Source: an uncultured Aquimarina sp. (GTDB lineage: Bacteria; Bacteroidota; Bacteroidia; Flavobacteriales; Flavobacteriaceae). Taken from it: DNA of 64,000 nucleotides. The position numbers and the translations under genes are program-made. The stretch lies in NCBI GenBank assembly GCA_947498765.1, contig CANMLG010000021.1, positions 38,492-102,491 on the forward strand, in the 5' to 3' direction. The notes under the pieces were generated by a model. The model did not search any database and was not told the origin of the DNA. It was given only the letters and a program-made list of their open reading frames with translations. Below are positions 55,981 through 64,000 of the stretch, piece after piece (position 1 is the first letter of the stretch; every line of letters starts with the position of its first letter).

Positions 55981-56025
55981 TTTATCATCAAATAATATAC
56001 CATTAGTATATTATTTGATGATAAA
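55981..56025. promoter_or_regulatory. Perfect 20-bp palindrome in the leader of the YEGW lipoprotein
   Basis: Arms of 20 bp (55981-56000 and 56006-56025; core CATCAAATAATATAC) are exactly complementary, with a 5-nt loop CATTA. The palindrome lies 16 nt upstream of the start on the minus strand. It could be a regulator site or an mRNA hairpin hiding the ribosome-binding region. Confidence 0.6.
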
Positions 56026-56216
56026 GTTATAAAGTTAATGGTAGTTACCACAATTAAGAGTGAAAAAAAACAGATTTTAACGATAAAAGGATAGTATTAA
56101 CTATAAAATTGAATGTGGTATTCGTGCTAATGCACTTTTTATTGATGAATGCGTTAATTCATTTGGGTTTTTTATTTTTTCTTGATGTTTTCATTAGTAT
56201 TTTCGTAAGTATAAAC

Positions 56217-57401
56217 ATGAGCTATATGAATTATATTCTATTTGATGGACCACAACGTCAAGCGCTATTGCCTTTTACATACACTAGACCTGTGGCGGAT
56301 ATCCGTATTGGGATACTAACCATACGTGAAAAATGGGAACAGTATTTAGGGAGTACAACATCGACAGTTACCGAGGATTATTTGGCCGAAAAATGGCCTA
56401 TGGTAGAGTTGGAATCTAATACATTTATTTGTGGTGGTATTTTGCCTACTGAAGCATTGGTAAAAGCAATAAAAGCTTTGCAGGTTAAACAGGCTTTGTA
56501 TACAAAAAATGAAGAATTAATTGCTTTTTGTGTACCGGAGGGAGAGGACCCAGAATTAGATTCTTATGAAGCTCTGTTATTTGAAAATGCTTTCGCAGAA
56601 GTAAAGCATACATGGGATATATTTAGTTTAAACGAGGAAGCTATTGAGGCAGATTTTGAGCTGTTAACAGTAGGGAAGATAAGTCAAAATTTGTCAGATA
56701 CAAATAAAGTAGTAGGCGTAGGTAAGGTTTTCATTGAAGAAGGAGCATCGGTTGAATGTGCCATTTTCAATACTACAAAAGGCTCTATATATATAGGTAA
56801 AGATGCTACTGTTATGGAAGGGGCAATTATAAGAGGTCCTTTCGCATTATGCGAGCATGCAACTATAAAAATGGGCGCTAAAATTTATGAAGGCACCACT
56901 GTAGGTCCGCATAGTAAAGTAGGTGGTGAAGTAGGGAATTCAGTAATTTTTGGGTATTCGAATAAAGGACATGATGGGTATTTAGGGAATTCTGTTTTAG
57001 GCGAATGGTGTAATTTAGGTGCGGATACTAATACGTCAAATTTAAAAAACAATTATGCCGAGGTGCGTTTATGGAGTTACGAAACAAGTGGTTTTGCAAA
57101 AACAGGTCTGCAATTTTGTGGTTTAATGATGGGAGATCATTCAAAAAGTGGTATTAATACTATGTTTAATACGGGAACAGTTGTGGGTGTTAGCGCTAAT
57201 ATATATGGAGGAGGATTTCCGCGTAATTTTATTCCAAGTTTTAGTTGGGGTGGTAGCGGAGGTTTTGTGACTTATAAAACTAATAAGGCTTTTGAAGTAG
57301 CAGAAAAAGTAATGCAACGAAGAAAAATTGATTTTACAGCTCAAGAACAAGCTATTATGGAACATATTTTTGAAGAAACTACTAGCTGGAGAAAAGAGTA
57401 G
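56217..57401 (+). CDS. Sugar nucleotidyltransferase-like protein with left-handed beta-helix (GlmU-like)
   Basis: 394 residues from ATG 56217. ATG 56226 (MNYILFDGP) is equally plausible. The frame upstream to 56109 is hydrophobic and begins with TTG. The N-terminal part resembles a nucleotidyltransferase fold (LLPFTYTRPVADIRIGIL near 20). The C-terminal half has hexapeptide repeats (IYIGKDATVMEGAIIRGP, IKMGAKIYEGTTVGPHSKVG). It is a GlmU-type protein common in Bacteroidota, probably acting in sugar nucleotide or surface polysaccharide synthesis. The canonical LxGGxGTR loop is not present, so catalysis is uncertain. Confidence 0.8.
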   Translation: MSYMNYILFDGPQRQALLPFTYTRPVADIRIGILTIREKWEQYLGSTTSTVTEDYLAEKWPMVELESNTFICGGILPTEALVKAIKALQVKQALYTKNEELIAFCVPEGEDPELDSYEALLFENAFAEVKHTWDIFSLNEEAIEADFELLTVGKISQNLSDTNKVVGVGKVFIEEGASVECAIFNTTKGSIYIGKDATVMEGAIIRGPFALCEHATIKMGAKIYEGTTVGPHSKVGGEVGNSVIFGYSNKGHDGYLGNSVLGEWCNLGADTNTSNLKNNYAEVRLWSYETSGFAKTGLQFCGLMMGDHSKSGINTMFNTGTVVGVSANIYGGGFPRNFIPSFSWGGSGGFVTYKTNKAFEVAEKVMQRRKIDFTAQEQAIMEHIFEETTSWRKE

Positions 57402-57439
57402 TAGTTACTGATATATAAGTTAATTTGTAATAACTATTA

Positions 57440-57476
57440 AAAAGAGCTTTTTTCATTGAGATAAAGGCTCTTTTTT
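57440..57476 (+). terminator. Terminator after the GlmU-like gene
   Basis: AAAAGAGC pairs with GCTCTTTT across an 18-nt loop and is followed by a T-run, about 38 nt after the stop. Confidence 0.7.
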
Positions 57477-57539
57477 ATTTTTTTTAATTGATAGACAACC
57501 ATTACTGAAAAAAAAGCGTCTTTATAAATAGAGGACTAA

Positions 57540-58121
57540 ATGAAACCACTTTTGAAAGTAATATCACTGTATAAAAATGAAGAAGCGCTACTAAAAGGGG
57601 TGTTAAAAAACAACCGCAGTGCGCAGCGTAAACTTTATGAATTGTATGCGCCAAAAATGTTGAGTGTTTGTAGGTATTACATAAAAGATTTACAACATGC
57701 GGAAGAAGTGATGCTGAATGGTTTTTTTAAAGTATTTCAAAATGTGAATAAATTTAAAAAAGAGGGAAGTTTTGAGGGGTGGATTCGAAAAATTATGATG
57801 AGAGAGGCGATTTCGTATTTAAGAAGTCAGAAGAAAATTGAATTTGTAACAGAAAATATAGAAATAGAAAATGAATATGTGAACAATATTCATTCAACTA
57901 TGGAGGTAGCTCAAATACAACACTGCATCGATTCGCTTCCTGATGGATATAAAATAGTGTTTGTAATGTATGCTATAGAAGGTTACAAGCATAGCGAAAT
58001 TTCGAAATTGTTAAAAATATCAGAGGGTACATCAAAATCGCAATTGTTTAAAGCGCGTAAATTATTGCAAAAAAAAGTGAATGAATTAAATAAGGTAGGC
58101 TATGTCGCAAAAGGAATTTGA
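57540..58121 (+). CDS. ECF-type RNA polymerase sigma factor
   Basis: 193 residues. Region 2 (RKLYELYAPKMLSVCRYYIK near residue 31, then EEVMLNGFFKVFQNV) and region 4 (YKIVFVMYAIEGYKHSEISK near 137, with the SEGTSKSQLFKARK helix) are those of small extracytoplasmic-function sigma factors. It should redirect RNA polymerase to an envelope-related regulon. Its end overlaps the next gene by 20 nt. Sigma factors of this class paired with anti-sigma and barrel genes also control type IX genes in Bacteroidota (SigP). That link is not shown here. Confidence 0.9.
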   Translation: MKPLLKVISLYKNEEALLKGVLKNNRSAQRKLYELYAPKMLSVCRYYIKDLQHAEEVMLNGFFKVFQNVNKFKKEGSFEGWIRKIMMREAISYLRSQKKIEFVTENIEIENEYVNNIHSTMEVAQIQHCIDSLPDGYKIVFVMYAIEGYKHSEISKLLKISEGTSKSQLFKARKLLQKKVNELNKVGYVAKGI

Positions 58122-58893
58122 AAAAGAGAGTAAAGTAAAGCTGGGGGCAAGATTAATAGAGCCTTCTGCCGAATCTTGGAGTAAATTGTCGGAACGTTTA
58201 GATTCAAAAACTAAACAAAGTAAGCTAAATAAGAAAAAGCATTGGTGGCTGGGTATTGCGGCTAGTTTAGTAGGAGTGTTGTTTGTTACTCAACAGTTTT
58301 TTTATAGCAATGTAATAAACAAGTCAATAGACAATACTAAAGTAGTTGAAGTTGATAAAGGTGAAGATCAAAAGAAAGAGGAAGTTTTGATTGAAAAAAC
58401 AACAGAAATAGTATTAGAACAGCAACAGTTTTCCAATAAGGATACTGAGAATGCTGATAAGAAAGTTAAGTTAGTAGATCCAAAAAGTAGAAAATCAAGT
58501 AAACATTCTAATAAAGTTGAATTGAATGTTGTAGCTTCAAAAGAACAAGTAGCAGATTTTCAAGAAGCGGTTGTAGTCACCAAGGATACAGTGTTAACAG
58601 AGCTTGAGTTTGAAAATGAAAAAATAAAGCAGGTTATAGCTGAGATTGATGTTTTGAAGGATTCTGAGGGAGGTATAACTGATGCTGCTATTGAAAATTT
58701 ATTGTTAAAGGCACAAATAGAAATTGATATAGAAAATTCAGGCGTAAAGGAGAAAGAAACTGCAAATGCCCATTTATTACTAAAAAGTGTGGAAAAAGAT
58801 TTAGATGTATCTTTTAGGAATAAAGTATTTTCTGCCTTAAAGGAGAATTATTCCAAGGTAAAAACAGCTATAGTGCAACGTCGTGAAGAGTAA
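58102..58893 (+). CDS. Probable anti-sigma factor, single membrane helix
   Basis: 263 residues. A cytoplasmic N-terminus (about 1-47) has ESWSKLSERLDSK, a sigma-interacting pattern common in Bacteroidota anti-sigma proteins. One membrane helix (HWWLGIAASLVGVLFVTQQF near 49) and a long Lys/Glu/Val-rich periplasmic coiled region follow. It overlaps the sigma factor gene by 20 nt, so the two are translationally coupled. I infer that it holds the sigma factor at the membrane until an envelope signal releases it. Confidence 0.7.
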   Translation: MSQKEFEKESKVKLGARLIEPSAESWSKLSERLDSKTKQSKLNKKKHWWLGIAASLVGVLFVTQQFFYSNVINKSIDNTKVVEVDKGEDQKKEEVLIEKTTEIVLEQQQFSNKDTENADKKVKLVDPKSRKSSKHSNKVELNVVASKEQVADFQEAVVVTKDTVLTELEFENEKIKQVIAEIDVLKDSEGGITDAAIENLLLKAQIEIDIENSGVKEKETANAHLLLKSVEKDLDVSFRNKVFSALKENYSKVKTAIVQRREE

Positions 58894-59052
58894 TGGTGCC
58901 TATAAGTGGCTAGTGTAAAGATGGTTTTGATACCATTCACTTAAAATTTCAATTAAATACTAATGATAGTAAGCTTTGTAAAATTACAAGGGAGGGGAAC
59001 TATTGCTATAAAACAATTAAAAAAAATCAATAATTAATTCAAAGAAAAAATC

Positions 59053-60117
59053 ATGAAGGTAACCGTAAAATGTATGATGTTAGTATTCGGATTGAGTATA
59101 AATATACTACAAATGAATGCTCAAGATACTATTCAAAGAGTTGAAGATCAATTAAAAATAAAAAAAATAGAAATATTTAAAAATGAAATAAAAAAACAAG
59201 AGCGAGAATTTTTAAAACAAGAAGTAGCGGCTATAGATGAATTGTATGCTAAAAAAGAAATAACTAAAGAACAAGCCGCAGCATTAAAAATGGAAGCAGC
59301 TAAAAAGCGCGCTCTTAATATTGATAATCGAATAGCTATTATTAATAATAAGATCTTGCTTTTAGATCGAAATCAAAAGGATACTAACTATAAAGGGGTT
59401 ATTATTGAAGACTCATTAAAAGAGGTGTTTGGTAGTATCGATTGTGAATCTGGTGATCAAGAAGAAAAAGAGAAGGATAAACGTATTAAAAGTGGTTTAG
59501 TATTAGCTTTTGGTTTTAATAATGCGCTTATTGATGGTATAGATTTAGGGGATTCGCCTTATAAGTTTGCGGGGTCCCGTTTTTTTGAAATTGGTTGGGC
59601 TTGGAAAGCAAGGGTTTTTGAACATACTAATTTTATGAGGTTTCGCTATGGAGTGTCAATGCAAATAAATAGACTGAAACCTGATGATAATAAGTTTTTT
59701 GTGCAGCAAGGAAATGAAACAGTATTGGAAGAATTTCCAAGTGATCTTAAAAAATCTAAATTAACGATGACAAATTTAGTGTTGCCCTTACATTTTGAGT
59801 TTGGTCCATCAAAGAAAGAAGAAAAAGAAACCTTCATAAAATATTCAACAAAAAGTAAGTTTAAAATTGGTTTAGGAGGTTATGCTGGGTTCAATATAGG
59901 AACAAGGCAAAAATTAAAGTTTAAGCAAGATGGAGAAAGGGTGAGAGAGCGACAAAAAAGAGATTTTAATAGAACAAAATTGATCTATGGATTAAGTAGT
60001 TATGTGTCATTGGGAGGGGCATCACTGTATGCTAAATATGATTTGTCTCCAATTTTTAAAAATCAAGATGTAGATCAAAATAATATATCTATTGGTCTTC
60101 GCTTTGATATAGATTAA
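59053..60117 (+). CDS. Outer-membrane beta-barrel protein with coiled-coil N-terminus (PorT-like)
   Basis: 354 residues. A signal peptide ends near MNAQ/D. Residues about 25-105 are a Lys/Glu-rich coiled coil, followed by a barrel-type domain ending in the aromatic-terminated strand IGLRFDID. It resembles outer-membrane beta-barrel (PorT/OMP_b-brl) proteins that follow sigma/anti-sigma pairs in flavobacteria. It lies 159 nt after the anti-sigma gene and may be its regulated target or the sensor end of the pathway. The function is not known. Confidence 0.65.
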   Translation: MKVTVKCMMLVFGLSINILQMNAQDTIQRVEDQLKIKKIEIFKNEIKKQEREFLKQEVAAIDELYAKKEITKEQAAALKMEAAKKRALNIDNRIAIINNKILLLDRNQKDTNYKGVIIEDSLKEVFGSIDCESGDQEEKEKDKRIKSGLVLAFGFNNALIDGIDLGDSPYKFAGSRFFEIGWAWKARVFEHTNFMRFRYGVSMQINRLKPDDNKFFVQQGNETVLEEFPSDLKKSKLTMTNLVLPLHFEFGPSKKEEKETFIKYSTKSKFKIGLGGYAGFNIGTRQKLKFKQDGERVRERQKRDFNRTKLIYGLSSYVSLGGASLYAKYDLSPIFKNQDVDQNNISIGLRFDID

Positions 60118-60210
60118 AAATAAAGTAGGTGTTGGTTGTTTGTAAAATAATTTTTTTACAAAGGATTAAATAAATTTGTTAACCTCTCAAAAAGTAAGAT
60201 TTATTAGTTA

Positions 60211-60247
60211 AAAAATACTGAAGCTTTGCTCTCAGTATTTTTTTTGC
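60211..60247 (+). terminator. Terminator after the beta-barrel gene
   Basis: AAAATACTGA pairs with TCAGTATTTT across a 10-nt loop, followed by T-rich sequence. The rest of the 60118-60642 gap is AT-rich and shows nothing else recognisable. It must contain the promoter of the next gene. Confidence 0.75.
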
Positions 60248-60642
60248 TCATTTATAAAAAGATATATTTTTTTTCGTTCATAAGTTTTAAATATTCGTTT
60301 AAATGTTTTTGTTGAAAATTGATTTTTCAAGCTATTTAGATGTTGTTGTTTTCTTGTGCGCTACTATTTATTTTTTTAATATTTAATCATTTTATAATTT
60401 TTTTAATCACTAATAATGCTTATCATTGAAGTCTAAAACATAGATTAAATGCATAAAAATAAGTTAAAAAACACTTTTTTATTCAGTTTTAACATTTATT
60501 TTTTATTTAACATACTGTTAATTAGTAGATTGCAATTAAATTGTGTTTTTTTAAATTTTTACTTTTGTTTGTTGGCAATTTTAAGTAAAAATTTACAAGG
60601 TGTTTTTTTTCATTTTAGTTAAAATTAAGTCCCCCAAAAGCT

Positions 60643-63600
60643 ATGGTAAAAAATTATTTTGATTATTTTTTAAGTAGGAAAAATATTTCTTTTTTTATTT
60701 TTGTTTTGTGCTTTTTAGGTACTAAAGTATTCGCTCAATTTGATACAGAGTATTATTTACCACCTTTGTGGTCAACTAATAATTCATTGACCAATAATCC
60801 TACAAAATTGTTGATTAGTACTACTTTTTCAGAAAGTGAGATTATTATTAAAAATGCTAATGGATTGGTTTTTAATAGGACTTTTGTGGTAAGGAATAAT
60901 CAGCCTATAACTATCGATTTGTCAACAGTTTTAGGGAGTACAAATGTGTTTAATACAATTGAAAATAGTAAAGGTTTGTTAATTACTGCAACCCAACCTG
61001 TTCAAATTGTTCATGTTAATGATTCGGAACATAATAAAACATATACAGTTTTAAAAGGAAAAAGTGCTTTAGGAAAAAATTTTTATGCGGCCTCCCAGAC
61101 TAATGTATTGGAAGCACAGTATCGAAAAGATGAAACTCATTTTATTTCAGTAATGGCAACTGAAAATGATACTAATATTACTATAGAAATGCCAAATGGG
61201 AAAGAATTTGAAAACATAGGTAATGCTATTACCATACACCTAGATGCTAATGAAACTTATTTAGTTAAAAATGAAGAGGGCACAAATATTTCTAATAATA
61301 TTACAGGAGCTCATATTACGGCATCAAAAGATATTGCAGTAATTTCAGGAGCACAGCATGTTAGGCAAAATAAAGGTATAGGAGGTGCGGCCGAAGGAGG
61401 TGTAGATCAGTTAGTGCCCGTAAAAGTTTTAGGGACAGAGTATATATTGACTAGAGGAGGAACTGCTTTGGATTATGCTGTAGTAGTAGCTACAGAACCT
61501 AATACTACTGTTTATTTAGATGGAGAAAGTCAAGAATTTAAAATTTTAAATTCTGGTGATTATTTAGAGGTTGATTATTCTGAATTGACAAGGAATAAAG
61601 GCTTTGAATTTTTAGGGACACCACACTATATAAAAGCTAATAAACCGGTATATGTGTTTCATATTTCTGGATTATTGTCTGATGAGGTTGGGATGGCATT
61701 GCTACCAACTGTTGGGTGTACGGGGAGTAAAAAGATTAATTTTTTAAAGTTTGAGTCAGGAAAAAATATTGCTTCAATAATTATAGAAGATACTGGTATT
61801 TCAGAATTTTTATTTAACGGAAAAAAAATAGAGGAATTAAATGTTGTTCCAAAAAAAATTCCAGGGAAACAAGGTTGGTCAATTGTCACTATTCCTGATA
61901 GAGAAATAAAAAAATCTAATGTAGTATTTTCTCCTATTTCTTTTTTCCATCTAGGGTTATTAGTAGCCTCTCCAGGTTCGGGAACTTATGGAATGCTGTC
62001 TGGTTTTGAAAAAACAATAACTGCGCTTGATCCCACAGAAAAATTACCTACTGAAGCTTATCAGGTAAAAGCGTCATGTACTATGAGAGAAGCCAATATA
62101 ACTATCCCTTTGGCTTTAGAATTTTCATGTGGAGAAGGATCGATAACTTCTGTAGAAACAGAACAAGCAGAAAGTACGGTGACTTATTCAAAAATAGATT
62201 CTAATAATTTTGAATTGAGTTATAATGCAGGAGTAGCTTCAAATTTTTCAATGGATACAATTACTGTTTATTTTGAGTCAAGAAATAATGGCGTTTTTCA
62301 AGCTTCAGGCAGTGTTGATATAACTGTAGTTATACCACCTAATACTAATAAAGATGGCGATAATTTACCTGATTGTATTGACCCAGATGATGATAATGAT
62401 GGTATTTTAGATGAGGATGAATATGTAAGCTTTAATATAGCTCCTTTTGGGGATGAGGATGGTGATGGTATCCAAAATTTCCAAGATGTTTTAGATAATA
62501 GTGATTTTGGAGATGGTTCCAAAACCAATTATACAGATGCTAATTTTGATAATGTACCTGATGTTTTTGATTTTGATGCCGATGGATTACCTAATCATCT
62601 TGACTTAGATGCCGATAATGATGGTATTCCTGATAATGTAGAAGGGCAATTAACTCAAACTTATTTATTGCCTAGTAATATGGATATAAATAATGACGGT
62701 ATTGATGATAGCTACCCTCAGGGAATTAAAATTGTAAATACAACGAATAGTACGTTACCTGATTTTTTAAATAAAGATTCGGATCAAGATGGTTTGGATG
62801 ATCTAGCTGAAGCATTTTATTTGGATGGTAATCAGATTTCATCAATTCGTATTGGGGATTCGGACAGAGATGGTTTAGATGATTTTTTTGATGCAGAAAT
62901 AGGAAGTTTTAAATCTCCTAATGGAGCGCAAGTTGTATTTAATCCTGTAAAAGATTTAAAAAATACCGACGGAATAGATGAACCAAATTACAGAGATTTA
63001 GATGATGACAATGATCAGTTGGATACCGCAGAAGAAATTGTTTTGCTGACAAATCCTATTAATCCAGATACTGATAACGATGGATTGAGTGATGGTGAAG
63101 AGGTAACGGGAATTGATAATATATATACTCCTATTTTTGCTATAGGTAAAAGTAATCCTAATGATGTTTGTGATCCACTTAAATTAGCCGAGAATTGTGA
63201 TCAAGATGGTGATGGAAATATAAATAAGAATGATCCCAATCCAGAAAAGCCGGTAGCAGAAAATGATTTTATAGAAATTAATGAAGGCACTAGAGTTGAG
63301 GCTTTTGATATTTTAGGAAATGATGATTTTTTAACTGGTCAACATACTAGTATACAAGACACGGAAACTGGAACGGCTAAAGGAGAAATTGAGTTTATGT
63401 CAAATCGTGGAGTAGTAAATTATACACCAGTACAAGGAGAAATAGGCATAGTTACCATAGTTTATGAAGTGTGTAATACTGCTAATAACTCTCAAGTTTG
63501 TGCTACAGCAACAATAGAGATTACTATTGAGGAAGAAAAAAAATTAACTATTTATAATGCCGTTTCCCCTAATGGTGATGGGTATAATGATTATTTTATT

Positions 63601-63879
63601 ATTGAGGGTATTACTAGTTTAGAAGATTTTCCATCAAGTAATGTGATGATTTTTAATAGTCAGGGACAAGTGGTATACAAGGAATCTAATTATAAAGGAG
63701 ACTTACCTCAAAATGCATTATCCGATTATAATAAATCTTTTAGAGGTTTGGCAAAAAATGCACTTACTTATGCTGATAACGCAGAATTACCAAAAGGCAC
63801 ATATTTTTATGAAATTAATTATACCGTTGCAAATGGTAATGCTAAAACTAAATCTGGATATTTGTATATGCATCGTTAG
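60643..63879 (+). CDS. Type B T9SS-secreted protein with IgGFc-binding-like N-terminus and Ca-binding repeats
   Basis: 1078 residues. A signal peptide (to KVFAQ) is followed by an IgGFc-binding-protein-like domain (about 30-440; ITASKDIAVISGAQH near 228, VDQLVPVKVLGTEYILTRG near 259, LLPTVGCTG near 354). Next come thrombospondin-type-3/Dx(D/N)xDG repeats (about 565-870), a cadherin-like or VCBS-type Ig domain (about 873-960) and a CHU_C domain (AVSPNGDGYNDYF near 970, GTYFYEINY near 1050). The acidic repeats should bind calcium and stiffen the stalk. It is a large surface adhesin exported by the type IX system. No SprF-like gene follows inside the window. Confidence 0.88.
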   Translation: MVKNYFDYFLSRKNISFFIFVLCFLGTKVFAQFDTEYYLPPLWSTNNSLTNNPTKLLISTTFSESEIIIKNANGLVFNRTFVVRNNQPITIDLSTVLGSTNVFNTIENSKGLLITATQPVQIVHVNDSEHNKTYTVLKGKSALGKNFYAASQTNVLEAQYRKDETHFISVMATENDTNITIEMPNGKEFENIGNAITIHLDANETYLVKNEEGTNISNNITGAHITASKDIAVISGAQHVRQNKGIGGAAEGGVDQLVPVKVLGTEYILTRGGTALDYAVVVATEPNTTVYLDGESQEFKILNSGDYLEVDYSELTRNKGFEFLGTPHYIKANKPVYVFHISGLLSDEVGMALLPTVGCTGSKKINFLKFESGKNIASIIIEDTGISEFLFNGKKIEELNVVPKKIPGKQGWSIVTIPDREIKKSNVVFSPISFFHLGLLVASPGSGTYGMLSGFEKTITALDPTEKLPTEAYQVKASCTMREANITIPLALEFSCGEGSITSVETEQAESTVTYSKIDSNNFELSYNAGVASNFSMDTITVYFESRNNGVFQASGSVDITVVIPPNTNKDGDNLPDCIDPDDDNDGILDEDEYVSFNIAPFGDEDGDGIQNFQDVLDNSDFGDGSKTNYTDANFDNVPDVFDFDADGLPNHLDLDADNDGIPDNVEGQLTQTYLLPSNMDINNDGIDDSYPQGIKIVNTTNSTLPDFLNKDSDQDGLDDLAEAFYLDGNQISSIRIGDSDRDGLDDFFDAEIGSFKSPNGAQVVFNPVKDLKNTDGIDEPNYRDLDDDNDQLDTAEEIVLLTNPINPDTDNDGLSDGEEVTGIDNIYTPIFAIGKSNPNDVCDPLKLAENCDQDGDGNINKNDPNPEKPVAENDFIEINEGTRVEAFDILGNDDFLTGQHTSIQDTETGTAKGEIEFMSNRGVVNYTPVQGEIGIVTIVYEVCNTANNSQVCATATIEITIEEEKKLTIYNAVSPNGDGYNDYFIIEGITSLEDFPSSNVMIFNSQGQVVYKESNYKGDLPQNALSDYNKSFRGLAKNALTYADNAELPKGTYFYEINYTVANGNAKTKSGYLYMHR

Positions 63880-63956
63880 TTCTCGGTTGTGAGTTGTCGG
63901 TTGTTAGATGTTTTTTTGAAGAATTGGTAGTATCCTACCAAATGTGTAAAGTTTAA

Positions 63957-63992
63957 AATATCGGGGGTCATGACCCCCGATATTTTTTTATT
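63957..63992 (+). terminator. Terminator after the type B protein
   Basis: A perfect palindrome (ATATCGGGGGTCA and its inverse), centred at 63970.5, is followed by T7. It is the clearest GC-rich hairpin in the window and lies 77 nt after the stop. Confidence 0.9.
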
Positions 63993-64000
63993 AATTTTAA

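Noticed and set aside
62300..63250. Periodic acidic repeats that look like a DNA tandem array
   Set aside because: They are in-frame Dx(D/N)xDG calcium-binding repeats of the secreted protein, not a non-coding array.

Overview
The window is about 64 kb of AT-rich chromosome. It comes from a member of the Bacteroidota, almost certainly a marine-type flavobacterium (Flavobacteriaceae). The evidence is a type IX secretion system (PorQ, PorP/SprF, type A and type B C-terminal sorting domains), Bacteroidota promoters of the form TTG-N19-TAnnTTTG (S1, L31, tRNA-Lys), a TonB receptor paired with a DUF4249 lipoprotein, a monomeric isocitrate dehydrogenase, and frequent TTG/GTG starts. No phage, plasmid or CRISPR locus is visible. 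The content is mostly core genome with one nitrate-related accessory block and one decayed patch.

Region 1 (1-11014) is a nitrate block. On the minus strand lies a predicted electron-transfer set: a haem c lipoprotein with a Tll0287-like (DUF3365) domain, a two-haem ferric-reductase-like membrane protein, an FAD/NAD reductase fused to a plant-type [2Fe-2S] domain, and a multihaem cytochrome c cut by the window edge. Next is a secreted protein with two copies of a NarX/PilJ-like P-box. On the plus strand is a nitrate-type ABC transporter (lipoprotein, permease, two ATPases), interrupted by an antisense tRNA-Gly. After a gene-poor stretch comes moeA for molybdenum cofactor. Near-identical palindromes with half-site CTAAGTAT lie upstream of the haem lipoprotein and the transporter. 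A degenerate form lies at the P-box gene, and another copy lies at a gene-less promoter at 9692-9715 that ends in a terminator at 9843. I read this as a candidate regulon that includes a small RNA, and it is the best candidate here for something undescribed.

Region 2 (11227-31000) is housekeeping: DinB-like protein, murQ, a TonB receptor/DUF4249 pair, icd, rplS, a secreted subtilase, ftsK, lolA-like, lptF/G-like, ribBA, porQ and cmk. Region 3 (30551-44783) holds a DUF1800/DUF1501 pair and a three-gene type IX operon (repeat adhesin, PorP/SprF, OmpA/PorE-like). It also holds rpsA and a second protease with a sedolisin-like Glu where subtilases have His.

Region 4 (44784-46876) is decaying. It contains two genes broken by single-base frameshifts (a tail-fibre-like C-terminal module and an LprI-like protein), tRNA-Leu and a tRNA-like relic. 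Region 5 (46877-64000) holds a glycine-rich secreted protein, twin tRNA-Lys genes and aroK. It continues with an ABC exporter, a phosphohexomutase, a glycosyltransferase, a DUF4199 protein and L31. A duplicated-domain lipoprotein, a sugar nucleotidyltransferase, an ECF sigma/anti-sigma/beta-barrel operon and a 1078-residue type B secreted protein complete it.
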